In this document: piece by piece, positions 48,232-56,965 of the stretch
Position numbering within the stretch: the stretch's first letter is position 1
Layout of the letters: each line of letters opens with the position of its first letter
Assembly: GCA_963851105.1 (NCBI GenBank)
Contig: CAWKNP010000008.1
Span: forward strand, 372,001-436,000
Source: DATARN01 sp963851105
Lineage (GTDB): Bacteria > Actinomycetota > Acidimicrobiia > Acidimicrobiales > Palsa-688
DNA: 64,000 nucleotides
Direction of reading: 5' to 3'
Made by a program: the position numbers and the translations under genes
The notes under the pieces: model-generated
What the model was told of the DNA's origin: nothing
The model's input: only the letters and a program-made list of their open reading frames with translations
The model's database searches: none

Positions 48232-49653
48232 TCAGCGGCGGATGACCGTCCCCGCGGGTGTGTCTTCCACGATCCAACCATCGTCCTGCAGGCGGGCCCG
48301 CAAGGCGTCGGCGGCCGCGAAGTCGCCCTGCCGGCGGGCCTCGTCACGAGCCGTCGCCAGCGCCGAGGCGTCGTCACCGGCAGCGGCGGCGGCGTCCGTG
48401 GCGCCGTCCCCGGGCGTCGTGATCGACCCTCCCCCGGTTATGTGCACCGTCTCCTGGCGGCCGAGTTCCAGGCCGACCGCCCGGCACATCTCGAACACCG
48501 CGGCCGCCTGCCCGACAGCGGCGTCGATCCTGCCCTGGTCGGCGAGGGTATTGGCCGCCTTGGCGGCGTCGAAGACCCCGGCGAAGGCCTGCACGGTGCC
48601 CAGGTCGTCGTCCATCCGCTCCCGAAACCGATCCATGGCGGCGGCGTCGGCGCCGGCCCGCGCGGGCGCGGACGGGAACCGGCGGGCCAGGGCGTCGAGA
48701 CGTTCCATCCCCTGCTCGGCGGCGGCAAGGGTCGTGGCGCTGACCGTCATCGGCGAGCGGTAGTGCGATTGCAGGACCAGCAGGCGGTAGGCGCGGGGGT
48801 CGTAACGGGAGAGAAGCTCGGGTAGCGAGATGGTGTTGCCGAGCGACTTGCTCATTTTTTCCCCGCCATCGGCCACGACCATGCCCGAGTGGGCCCACCG
48901 CCGGGCGAAGCGGTGACCGGTCGCCACTGCCTGGGCCCGTTCGTTCTCGTGGTGGGGAAAGGCGAGGTCGAGGCCGCCGCCGTGGAGGTCGAAGTCGTCA
49001 CCGAGGAGGTCGAGAGCCATGACCACGCACTCGGTGTGCCAGCCCGGGCGGCCGGCGCCCCACGGCGAGGGCCAGGACGGCTCGCCCGCCTTGGCGAACT
49101 TCCAGAGGGCGAAGTCGAGGGGAGAGCGCTTGCCCCGGTCGTCGTTGTCGATGCGGGCGCCCGCCCGCAGCGAATCGAGCGGCTGGTTGGCGAGGAGACC
49201 GTAGTCAGGGACCGACTCGACCACGAAGTAGACGCCGTCGCCGCCCACGTAGGCACGGTCGCGGGCAATCAGGTCGGTAACGAGCTCGACCATGCGGGTC
49301 ACGAACTCGGTGGCGTGGGGCTCGCTCGTCGGGCGGGCCACGCCCAGGCGATCCATGGCGTCCCACCAGGCGACCTCGTACTGCTTGGCCACATCGGCGG
49401 CGCTGCGGTCCTCGGCGTTGGCGCGATCGATGATCTTGTCGTCGATGTCGGTGACGTTGCTGACGAAGTTCACCTCGAGGCCCGACCAGGTCAAGTAGCG
49501 CCGGATGACATCCCACACCAGGGCGAAGCGGCCGTGGCCGATATGGGGATCGGCGTAGACCGTGGAACCGCACACGTACATCGACACCCGGCCGGGATCG
49601 CGAAGCTGGAGTTCCTCCAGCCGTTGGGTCGCAGTGTCATGAAGGCGCAGCAC
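48232..49653 (-). CDS. cysS: Cysteinyl-tRNA synthetase
   Basis: 473 residues. HIGH motif in STVYADPHIGHGRFALVWDV, zinc ligands C28, C209-region WHTECVVMALDLLGDDFDLHGGGLDLAFPHHENE (Cys, His, Glu), and KMSKS in GGEKMSKSLGNTISL. The anticodon-binding DALR-like C-terminus is present. The length and the N-terminal YVCGSTVY form favour CysS over the mycothiol ligase MshC. Divergent from valS with a 21-bp gap. Confidence 0.94.
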   Translation of the reverse strand: MLRLHDTATQRLEELQLRDPGRVSMYVCGSTVYADPHIGHGRFALVWDVIRRYLTWSGLEVNFVSNVTDIDDKIIDRANAEDRSAADVAKQYEVAWWDAMDRLGVARPTSEPHATEFVTRMVELVTDLIARDRAYVGGDGVYFVVESVPDYGLLANQPLDSLRAGARIDNDDRGKRSPLDFALWKFAKAGEPSWPSPWGAGRPGWHTECVVMALDLLGDDFDLHGGGLDLAFPHHENERAQAVATGHRFARRWAHSGMVVADGGEKMSKSLGNTISLPELLSRYDPRAYRLLVLQSHYRSPMTVSATTLAAAEQGMERLDALARRFPSAPARAGADAAAMDRFRERMDDDLGTVQAFAGVFDAAKAANTLADQGRIDAAVGQAAAVFEMCRAVGLELGRQETVHITGGGSITTPGDGATDAAAAAGDDASALATARDEARRQGDFAAADALRARLQDDGWIVEDTPAGTVIRR

Positions 49654-49674
49654 CCCCTGTACGGTAGCGGGACG

Positions 49675-52296
49675 ATGCCGGCAAACGTTCCTGATCGACC
49701 ATCCCTCGACGGCCTCGAACAGGCCTGGGACGAGCGTTGGGAACGCGACGGCACCTACCGTTTCGACCGCACCAAGGGCCGGGGCGAGATCTACGCCATC
49801 GACACCCCGCCGCCTACCGTGAGCGGCTCACTGCACATGGGCTCGGTGTTCGGGTACGTGCAGACCGACTCGTTGGCCCGCTACCACCGCATGCGGGGCC
49901 AAGAGCTCTTTTACCCGATGGGGTGGGACGACAACGGGCTTCCCACCGAGCGGCGGGTGGAGAACTACTTCGGGGTGCGGTGCGACACCTCGCTTCCCTA
50001 CGACCCTTCGTTCGAGCCGCCCCCCTCGCCGGATCCCAAGTCCAAGGTGCCCTGCAGCCGGGCCAACTTCGTGGAGTTGTGCACCACGCTGACGGTGTCC
50101 GACGAGCGGGCGTTCGAGGACCTGTGGCGGCGGATCGGGCTGTCGGTCGACTGGAAGCTCACCTATACCACCATCGGCGAGCGGGCCCGGCGGACCAGCC
50201 AGGTGGCGTTCCTCCACAATCTGGCGCGTGGCGAGGCCTATCAGGCGGTGGCGCCCAGCCTGTGGGACGTGACGTACCAGACGGCCGTCGCCCAGGCCGA
50301 GCTCGAGGACCGCCAGGAGGTCAGTGCCTACTACCGCTACGGCTTCGCTCGTGAAACGGGCGACCCTGTCCTGATCGACACCACCCGCCCGGAACTGCTG
50401 CCCGCGTGCGTGGCGCTGGTGGCACACCCGAGCGACGTCCGGTACCAACCCCTGTTCGGCACGTCGGTGCGCTCGCCGCTGTTCGACGTCTCGGTACCTG
50501 TGCTGGCCCACGAGCTGGCCCAGCCGGACAAGGGCACCGGCATCGCCATGATCTGCACCTTCGGCGACACGACCGATGTGACGTGGTGGCGAGAGCTGCA
50601 ACTGCCCGCCCGGGTGATCGTCGAGCGCAACGGGCGGTTCCAGGCGGATGTTCCTCCGTGGATCCCCTCTGCGGGCGGTCGTGTCGCCTATGGCGAGTTG
50701 GCGGGCAAGACGATCAAGCAGGCCCGGACCCGGATCATCGAGCTGCTCGGCACTGCCGGCGCCCTGGTCGGCGCGCCGGTGCCGATCACCCATCCGGTCA
50801 AGTTCTACGAGAAGGGCGATCGGCCTCTCGAGATCGTGGCCTCCCGCCAGTGGTACATCCGCAATGGCGGCCGGGACCCGGAGCTGCGCGACGCACTGCT
50901 GGCCCGCGGCAAGGCGCTGCAGTGGCACCCGGCGTTCATGTACCAGCGCTACGAGAGCTGGGTCGAAGGGCTGAACGGGGACTGGCTGATCTCACGCCAG
51001 CGCTACTTCGGGGTGCCGTTCCCGCTGTGGTATCCCGTCGGGGCCGACGGCGAGACGGACTACGACCATCCGCTCGTGCCTTCATCGGACGAGCTCCCGG
51101 TCGACCCCTCGTCGGACGTGCCGTTTGGTTTTGCCGAGGCGCAGCGGGGCGTGCCGGGAGGGTTCGTGGGCGATCCCGACGTCATGGACACGTGGGCAAC
51201 GTCGTCTCTCTCGCCGCAGATTGCCACCGGGTGGGTGGACGACCCCGACCTGTTCGGGCGGACGTTCCCGATGGACCTACGGCCCCAGGGGCCGGAGATC
51301 ATCCGGACCTGGCTGTTCGACACCGTCGTGCGGGCGCATTTCGAGCACGACTCGCTGCCGTGGGCCCACGCCTGCCTTAACGGGTGGATCCTCGATCCCG
51401 ACCGCAAGAAGATGTCCAAGTCGAAGGGCAACGTGGTCACGCCGATCGACGTGCTTTCGCAGTACGGGTCGGACGCGGTGCGGTACTGGGCGTGCTCCGC
51501 CAGGCCCGGGACCGACACCGCCGTCGACGTCAACCAGTTCAAGATCGGCCGGCGGCTCGCTATCAAACTGCTCAACGCGTCCAAGTTCGTCCTCGGGTTG
51601 TCGGGCGCCGACTCGGCGGCCGGGCCGGGGTCGGGGCCGGATGCTCGCGTGGGCGCCGGTGCGGGGCGGGGCCTGGGGCTTGATTCGGTCGTCGAGCCCC
51701 TGGACTTAGCCCTGCTGAGCCGGCTCCGGTCGCTGGTCGAAGGGGCGACCACGGCCTTCGAGGGCTACGACTACGCCCGGGCGCTGGAACGCACCGAGTC
51801 GTTTTTCTGGGCGTTCTGCGACGACTACGTCGAGCTGGTGAAGAGCCGGGCCTATGGGACCTTGGGCGACGACCGGGCGGTGTCTGCCCAGGCGACGCTG
51901 CGCGCCGCCCTCTCGGTGGTGCTGCGGCTGCTGGCGCCATTCCTGCCCTTCGTGACCGAGGAGGTGTGGTCCTGGTGGCAGGAGGGCTCGGTGCACCGGG
52001 CGACCTGGCCGGTCGCATCGTCCGATGCCGGTGGCGGGGCTACCGGTGATGGGGCGGTGCTCGACGACGTCTCCTGGGCCCTCGGCCAGATCCGCAGCGC
52101 CAAGACGGCGGCGGGCAAGTCGATGCGCTGGCCGGTCAGCGCAGCCACCGTGATCGCCCCGCCGGAGCGCATCGCCCGCATCCGTTCGGGCGCCGACGAT
52201 CTACGGGAGGCGGGGACGGTGGCTTCGCTCGTCTTCGAGACGGCCGAGGGTGCCGAGGACTCGGTGGTGGTAGAGCTCGCGGATTCGGCTTCGTAG
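49675..52296 (+). CDS. valS: Valyl-tRNA synthetase, archaeal-like type
   Basis: 873 residues from ATG 49675. The N-terminal signature PPPTVSGSLHMGSVFGYVQTDSLARYHRMRG and PMGWDDNGLPTERRVENYFGVRCD belongs to the archaeal/Rickettsia-type ValRS, not the NVTGSLHMGHAL form of most bacteria. The HIGH-equivalent reads HMGS. The editing domain (DTTRPELLPACVALVAHP) and KMSKSKGNVVTP are present. A Gly/Ala-rich insertion sits near residues 644-670, before the anticodon domain. A second ATG 12 codons upstream (MKAQHPLYGSG) is possible. Confidence 0.94.
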   Translation: MPANVPDRPSLDGLEQAWDERWERDGTYRFDRTKGRGEIYAIDTPPPTVSGSLHMGSVFGYVQTDSLARYHRMRGQELFYPMGWDDNGLPTERRVENYFGVRCDTSLPYDPSFEPPPSPDPKSKVPCSRANFVELCTTLTVSDERAFEDLWRRIGLSVDWKLTYTTIGERARRTSQVAFLHNLARGEAYQAVAPSLWDVTYQTAVAQAELEDRQEVSAYYRYGFARETGDPVLIDTTRPELLPACVALVAHPSDVRYQPLFGTSVRSPLFDVSVPVLAHELAQPDKGTGIAMICTFGDTTDVTWWRELQLPARVIVERNGRFQADVPPWIPSAGGRVAYGELAGKTIKQARTRIIELLGTAGALVGAPVPITHPVKFYEKGDRPLEIVASRQWYIRNGGRDPELRDALLARGKALQWHPAFMYQRYESWVEGLNGDWLISRQRYFGVPFPLWYPVGADGETDYDHPLVPSSDELPVDPSSDVPFGFAEAQRGVPGGFVGDPDVMDTWATSSLSPQIATGWVDDPDLFGRTFPMDLRPQGPEIIRTWLFDTVVRAHFEHDSLPWAHACLNGWILDPDRKKMSKSKGNVVTPIDVLSQYGSDAVRYWACSARPGTDTAVDVNQFKIGRRLAIKLLNASKFVLGLSGADSAAGPGSGPDARVGAGAGRGLGLDSVVEPLDLALLSRLRSLVEGATTAFEGYDYARALERTESFFWAFCDDYVELVKSRAYGTLGDDRAVSAQATLRAALSVVLRLLAPFLPFVTEEVWSWWQEGSVHRATWPVASSDAGGGATGDGAVLDDVSWALGQIRSAKTAAGKSMRWPVSAATVIAPPERIARIRSGADDLREAGTVASLVFETAEGAEDSVVVELADSAS

Positions 52297-52431
52297 CCCG
52301 CCTCGGTGGAGGCTTCTGCTTTGTGGTAACCCGGAACAGTTCGCCCGCCTGAGGGCCGCCCGCCCTCCCCACCGCTGCGCCGGCGTAGGTACAGTCGAAA
52401 GCCCAATCCGGACGCCGAGGAGGTCGAGGTC

Positions 52432-53289
52432 GTGGCGATCAACCCCGATGCAGTGGGTACCACTGGCGAAGCGGTCGAGAAGTCGTGGACGTCGACCGAT
52501 TGCCTGCTCTATGCCCTGAGCGTGGGGGCCGGGGCCATCGACCCGACGGCCTTCGAGCTGGAGTTCACCACCGAGAACAGCACCGAAGTGACGCAGCGGG
52601 TCCTGCCCACCTTCGCGGTGGTGGCGGGCTTCGGGATGAGCTCGGCATTCGCCAAGCTGGGCACCTTCAACCCCTTCATGCTGGTGCACGGCGAGCAGGC
52701 ATTCGAGCTGCACGCCGCGCTGCCGGTCGAGGGCCATATTTCTACCGTGACGACCATCACCGGCATCTACGACAAGGGTTCCGGGGCCGTCGTGGCCACC
52801 GAGTCGGTATCCGCCGATCAGGCCACAGGCAAGCAACTCTTCACCAACCGGGCTTCGGTGTTCATCCGGGGTGAAGGAGGCTGGGGCGGCCCCCGAGGCC
52901 CGTCGGGCAAAGCCGAGCCGCCCGCTCGCGATCCCGATCACAAGGTCACCTACGCCACCCGGACCGACCAGGCCCTGCTGTACCGGCTCAACGGGGATCG
53001 AAACCCGCTGCACTCCGACCCCAAGTTCGCGGCCATGGCCGGCTTCCCCAAGCCCATACTCCACGGTCTGTGCAGTTATGGCTTCACCGGGCGGGCGCTG
53101 CTGCACACGCTGTGTGACTCCGACCCCGACCGCTTCGTGTCGATGGCAGGGCGTTTCTCGAAGCCGGTCTTCCCGGGCGACGATCTCACGATCGCCTTGT
53201 GGGCGCTCGACGACGGGGAGGCGTTCTTCCAGACGGCGACGGCGACCGGCGTGGTGATCGACGCCGGTCGCTGCACTTATCGCGTCTAG
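52432..53289 (+). CDS. MaoC-like hot-dog enoyl-CoA hydratase 2
   Basis: 285 residues, GTG 52432. Two hot-dog domains: the N-terminal one starts with YALSVGAGAIDP and contains MLVHGEQAFELHAALP, and the C-terminal one has the hydratase-2 motif YRLNGDRNPLHSDPKFAAMAGFPKPILHGLCSYGF (catalytic Asp and His). It hydrates trans-2-enoyl-CoA to (R)-3-hydroxyacyl-CoA. The stop codon lies in a 13-bp tandem repeat shared with the convergent ndh. Confidence 0.92.
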   Translation: MAINPDAVGTTGEAVEKSWTSTDCLLYALSVGAGAIDPTAFELEFTTENSTEVTQRVLPTFAVVAGFGMSSAFAKLGTFNPFMLVHGEQAFELHAALPVEGHISTVTTITGIYDKGSGAVVATESVSADQATGKQLFTNRASVFIRGEGGWGGPRGPSGKAEPPARDPDHKVTYATRTDQALLYRLNGDRNPLHSDPKFAAMAGFPKPILHGLCSYGFTGRALLHTLCDSDPDRFVSMAGRFSKPVFPGDDLTIALWALDDGEAFFQTATATGVVIDAGRCTYRV

Positions 53290-53336
53290 GAGCGGCGCCT
53301 AGGAGCGGCGCCTAGGAGCGGCGCCTAGGCGCGGTG
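53286..53336. repeat. 13-bp tandem repeats holding the stop codons of both convergent genes
   Basis: CTAGGAGCGGCGC is repeated exactly three times (53286, 53299, 53312), and a fourth partial copy CTAGGCGCGG begins at 53325. The first copy contains the TAG stop of the MaoC gene, and the last contains, on the other strand, the TAG stop of ndh. GCGCCTAGGCGC at the right end is a perfect 12-bp palindrome. It probably arose by slippage and may act as a two-way terminator. Confidence 0.85.
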
Positions 53337-54611
53337 CTGGCCGGTGGGAGTGCTCGAGTGTTCCTCGAGGATGATCCGGCTCGCCCGGTCCCAGGTCAGG
53401 TAGTTCCACGCCCAGCTGAGCAGGACCACGATCCGGTTGCGGAATCCCACCAGGAACATGAGGTGGACCGCCAGCCAGGACAGCCAACCGAGCGTTCCCT
53501 TCAGCTTGATGCCGCCGGGGATTTCGGCCACCGCGGCCCGCCGACCGATGGTGGCCATCATCCCGTGGCTGTGATAGCGGAACCGCTTGTAGTCCTTTCC
53601 CAGGGCATGACGACGGATGCACCGGGCCACGTGGTGAGCTCCCTGGATGGCGACCTGCGCGACCTGCGGCAGTCGCTCACCCTGAGCGTTCGCCATCGCC
53701 GCCAGATCGCCGATCACGAACACGTCGCTTCGGTCGCCCACCGTGAGGTCGGGGTTGACGACGATGGCGCCGCCTTTCCCCTGGGGCAGGCCGAGGCGGT
53801 CGGCGAGTGGATTGGCCCGGATTCCCGCGGTCCACACCGTGGTGAACGATGCGATGCTCGTCCCGTCGGTGAACAGCACCCGGCCCTCTTGCACCTCGGC
53901 GATTGCGGTGTTCAACCGGATGTCGACTCCCTTGGCTCGCAACGTCTCCAGGGCATGGACTTGGGAACTGGGGGCGAACCCGCCCAAAAGATGGTCGAGC
54001 ATCTCGACGAGCACCACGTGGGCGCGGGTGACGTCGAGGTGGGGGAAATCACGGGCCAGGTTCTGGCCGATCAGCTCGCTCAGGGCGCCCGCCAGCTCCA
54101 CTCCGGTCGGGCCGCCACCCGCCAGCACGGTGGTCAGGACTCCCTCGTCGATCAGCTCGGGGCAGGCATCGGCGCGTTCGAAGCTGGTGAGGACATGGTT
54201 GCGCAGGCGGACGGCGTCGGGAAGGGTCTTGAGGGGGAATGCGTACTGATCGACACCGGGGATTCCGAAGTCGCTGGTCGATGACCCCGCGGCCAGGATC
54301 AGGTAGTCGTAGGCGATGTCGTCTTCGCGTTCGACGTGGACCAGTTGCTGGTCGAAGTCGACGCCGCTCACCGTGCCCAGCCGGACGTGCACGTTGGCCT
54401 GGTTGCCGAACAGGCTGCGCACCGGATGGGCGATGTCCACGGGGCTCAGACCGGCCGTCGCCACCTGATAGAGCAGGGGCCAGAAGCCGTGATAGTTGTC
54501 CCGATCGATCAGGGTGATCTCGTACGGACCGTTCATCAACGCCTTGGTGGCGTTGACCCCCCCGAAGCCGGCGCCGACGACCACAACGTTCGGTCGGGGC
54601 CCACTGATCAT
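53325..54611 (-). CDS. ndh: Type II NADH dehydrogenase
   Basis: 428 residues. FAD motif VVVVGAGFGGVNATKAL, LTTVLAGGGPTGVELAGALSELI (NAD-binding Rossmann), and VFVIGDLAAMANAQGERLPQVAQVAIQGA (FAD closing motif). The C-terminal membrane-associating helices WLAVHLMFLVGFRNRIVVLLSWAWNYLTWDRASRII are typical of NDH-2. It passes electrons from NADH to the quinone pool without proton pumping. Converges with MaoC within the repeat region. Confidence 0.94.
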   Translation of the reverse strand: MISGPRPNVVVVGAGFGGVNATKALMNGPYEITLIDRDNYHGFWPLLYQVATAGLSPVDIAHPVRSLFGNQANVHVRLGTVSGVDFDQQLVHVEREDDIAYDYLILAAGSSTSDFGIPGVDQYAFPLKTLPDAVRLRNHVLTSFERADACPELIDEGVLTTVLAGGGPTGVELAGALSELIGQNLARDFPHLDVTRAHVVLVEMLDHLLGGFAPSSQVHALETLRAKGVDIRLNTAIAEVQEGRVLFTDGTSIASFTTVWTAGIRANPLADRLGLPQGKGGAIVVNPDLTVGDRSDVFVIGDLAAMANAQGERLPQVAQVAIQGAHHVARCIRRHALGKDYKRFRYHSHGMMATIGRRAAVAEIPGGIKLKGTLGWLSWLAVHLMFLVGFRNRIVVLLSWAWNYLTWDRASRIILEEHSSTPTGQHRA

Positions 54612-54634
54612 GCGCCTGTGTCTACCATCCTGCC

Positions 54635-55294
54635 GTGACTGCTGGTGTGGGGCCGTTTACGGGTTGGCCCGATGAGGCTCTCGATTTCTACGAGGGACTG
54701 GAAGCGGACAACTCGAAGGCGTACTGGGACCTGCGCAAGGCGGTGTATGAGCGTGCGGTCAAGGCCCCCATGGAGGCGCTGGTCGCCGAGCTCGAGGCCG
54801 AGTTCGGACCGTTCAAGATCATGCGGCCTTACCGCGACTTGCGCTTCAGCGCCGACAAGACGCCTTACCGGACCTTCATCGGCGCCGGTTCCAATGGCCC
54901 CGCCGGGGTGTATGTCGCCTTTTCGGCCGGAGGTCTCTACACCGGCGCCGGAATCTGGCACCTGAGCCGGGACCAGCTGGTGCGCTACCGGGAGGCGGTC
55001 GACGGGGCGCCGGGCGACGAGCTCGAGAGGATCGAGGCCGACCTTTCGGCGGCCGGGTTCGAGTTGGGGGGCGACACCCTGAAACGAGCTCCCAAGGGTT
55101 GGGCGGCCGATCACCCTCGCATCGAGTTGCTGCGCCACACCTCGGTGCTCGTCGGCCGGAGCTACCCACCCGAAGCCTGGATGGCAACGCCTGAAGCCGA
55201 GGAAAAGATCGTCGCAGTGTGGCGAGTGGCTCGCCCGGTCACGGCCTGGCTGGACACCTATGTAGGTGCCGCCGAGGAGCCGGTCCGCCGCTAA
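54635..55294 (+). CDS. DUF2461 family protein
   Basis: 219 residues, GTG 54635. FTGWPDEALDFYEGLEADNSKAYWDLRKAVYERAVKAPMEALVAELEAEFG and KIMRPYRDLRFSADKTPYRTFIGA are the DUF2461 core, and VYVAFSAGGLYTGAGIWHLSRDQLVRYREAV the central block. Function unknown. Divergent from ndh (23 bp) and convergent with the nuclease gene (overlap 4 bp). Confidence 0.88.
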   Translation: MTAGVGPFTGWPDEALDFYEGLEADNSKAYWDLRKAVYERAVKAPMEALVAELEAEFGPFKIMRPYRDLRFSADKTPYRTFIGAGSNGPAGVYVAFSAGGLYTGAGIWHLSRDQLVRYREAVDGAPGDELERIEADLSAAGFELGGDTLKRAPKGWAADHPRIELLRHTSVLVGRSYPPEAWMATPEAEEKIVAVWRVARPVTAWLDTYVGAAEEPVRR

Positions 55295-55923
55295 GAGGCG
55301 GGGGCGACCGGATCCGAGGCATCCGCCCCATCCCCAGCATCGCCGTGGGCGGCCTCGATGACCATGATGGCCCGTTCTCTGGCTGCCAACGCGGCTTCGC
55401 GCGCCGCGAGGGCCGCCTCCCGTTCAGCGAGCGTCTCCTCGGCGTCGGCGTCGGCCGGCGCCTCTGCGGCCAGCTTCCCGGGCTTGGACCCGTCGGGAAG
55501 GACACCCGCAGCCTCGAGGACAGCCGCCTCGGCCAGGATGTCGACGTTGTAGGCACGTACCGCCAGGGCGATGGCGTCGGAGGGGCGGCAGGCGAGGATC
55601 CTGCGCTCACCGCTCTGCTCAAGCTCGATGTGGGCGAAATAGTGGCGTTCCTCCTGCACCGCGGTGATGACCACCCTGTCGATCCGCGCTTCCAGCAACG
55701 CCACGGTGGACACGAAGAGGTCCCACGTCGACGGCCGCCCCGGCACCGCGCCGTGCCACCCGGCCAAGATGGCGTTGGCCTCGGGCTGGCCGATGATGAT
55801 CCGAAGCGACCGGAACGGAGCGTCGTCCTCGGTCAACATGACCATCCCCGCCTCCACCCCCGCCTGGGCGGGCACGGCTGTCAGAACATCAGCGATATGG
55901 AGGTGGAACGGTCCGGACACCAC
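55291..55923 (-). CDS. Bifunctional nuclease family protein (DUF151)
   Basis: 210 residues. LRIIIGQPEANAILAGWHG, TWDLFVSTVALLEARIDRVVITAVQEERHYFAHIELE and ILACRPSDAIALAVRAYNVDILAEAAVLEAAGV are the DUF151 blocks with conserved acidic residues. Members cut DNA and RNA in vitro. The C-terminal ~60 residues form an Ala/Glu/Arg coiled-coil (EETLAEREAALAAREAALAARERAI) added to the usual domain. An element of the dispersed palindrome family lies ~90 bp upstream. Confidence 0.9.
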   Translation of the reverse strand: MVSGPFHLHIADVLTAVPAQAGVEAGMVMLTEDDAPFRSLRIIIGQPEANAILAGWHGAVPGRPSTWDLFVSTVALLEARIDRVVITAVQEERHYFAHIELEQSGERRILACRPSDAIALAVRAYNVDILAEAAVLEAAGVLPDGSKPGKLAAEAPADADAEETLAEREAALAAREAALAARERAIMVIEAAHGDAGDGADASDPVAPAS

Positions 55924-56014
55924 CCCGGCACTCTACGCCCGGGTCCGCCACCCCAACCGACGGTGGCGTGACCGACGCCGCACCATGGGCGCCATTCCTG
56001 AGGCCACCTCGAAC

Positions 56015-56060
56015 CCAATGTGTGTGAAACGACGTACTGCCGTGGTTTCGAAGCACCTGG
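56015..56060. repeat. 46-bp palindromic element, copy B
   Basis: CCAATGTGTGTGAAACGACG-TACTGC-CGTGGTTTCGAAGCACCTGG. It is homologous to copy A and copy C, especially in GAAACGACG and GGTTTCGAAGCAC, but its own arms have decayed. It lies in the 173-bp gap between comF and the bifunctional nuclease gene, which are both on the minus strand. Confidence 0.75.
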
Positions 56061-56096
56061 GCAATCGAGCCCGATGGGGAACGCAACCCGATCGGG

Positions 56097-56861
56097 TCAC
56101 AGGGGTGGCGGCGCCCCACGAAGCCACGGTTGGCGGGCGAGGGTCAGGCCGGCCACTTCGTCCGCACCCGCCAGGATCAGGGCCCGCGCGACTTCTCGCA
56201 GCGTGCTGCCCTCGGTGAACACATCATCGATGACCAAGACCCGGCAACCGCTGATCGCCCTCGGGTCGGGGACGCACAGGGACTCTCGCAGCGCGCCTTC
56301 CGCGCACGTGCGTCGGGCCGGGCGACTCAGGCCGGCCAGCGCCGGTGTCTCGAACTCCTTGACGACCAAGCCCGACGCGAAGTCCCAACGGGGCCCGGCC
56401 AGCGTTGCAGCCACCGCCACGAACTGGCCGACTGGATCCCATTGGCGGTGAGCGCCCCGCCCGACGAAGGCGGGCATGGGCACGAGCACGTCGTAGTCGT
56501 CGAACCACGGCATGTGCTCATCGAGGTAGGCCACCAGGATCCTGCCCAGCACAACGCGCCATCGCACCTCCGGCCGGTACTTGTACGCCCGGATGACCGA
56601 TCTCCAAGCGGCGACATGGGGGGCTACCGACCACACGACCGAGAACCAGCGGTCGGCGCGGGTGCACCAATCGTTGGAGCACCTCTCGGCCGCGCCCAGC
56701 GCCTGGTCGCACACCAGGCACGTTCGCGCCGAAGCCCGCGCCCTCAGCCGGCCTGTCGAGCAGTCCAGGCAGATAGAGGCGTCTTTCGACCCCAAGCAGG
56801 GGCAGCGCCAGCAGCCTGGGAACCCCGCTGGCTGTACACCCGAAGACCTGATCTCGCCCAT
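56097..56861 (-). CDS. comF: ComF family amidophosphoribosyltransferase-like protein
   Basis: 254 residues from ATG 56861 (a 22-residue longer start at 56927 exists). N-terminal zinc-ribbon cysteines: CWRCPCLGSK, ICLDC, CLVCDQ, CSNDWC. PRTase domain: VLVPMPAFVGRGAHRQWDPVGQFVAVAA and the PRPP loop RVLVIDDVFTEGSTLREVARAL. ComF proteins take part in DNA uptake or ssDNA handling; no other competence gene is nearby. Confidence 0.85.
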   Translation of the reverse strand: MGEIRSSGVQPAGFPGCWRCPCLGSKDASICLDCSTGRLRARASARTCLVCDQALGAAERCSNDWCTRADRWFSVVWSVAPHVAAWRSVIRAYKYRPEVRWRVVLGRILVAYLDEHMPWFDDYDVLVPMPAFVGRGAHRQWDPVGQFVAVAATLAGPRWDFASGLVVKEFETPALAGLSRPARRTCAEGALRESLCVPDPRAISGCRVLVIDDVFTEGSTLREVARALILAGADEVAGLTLARQPWLRGAPPPL

Positions 56862-56965
56862 CGACCACCCCGCGTGCCGTCGAACCTGCAAGGAAGGAGG
56901 CACAGCGGGACGCGCCGAGCGAGCCACGACCAGTATCGCCCGAGGGTGTGACCGCTATCGTCGAA

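Noticed and set aside
48232..49653. mshC (mycothiol cysteine ligase) instead of cysS
   Set aside because: The length of 473 residues, the intact C-terminal anticodon-binding part and the standard KMSKS loop fit CysS; MshC is usually shorter, about 410 residues.
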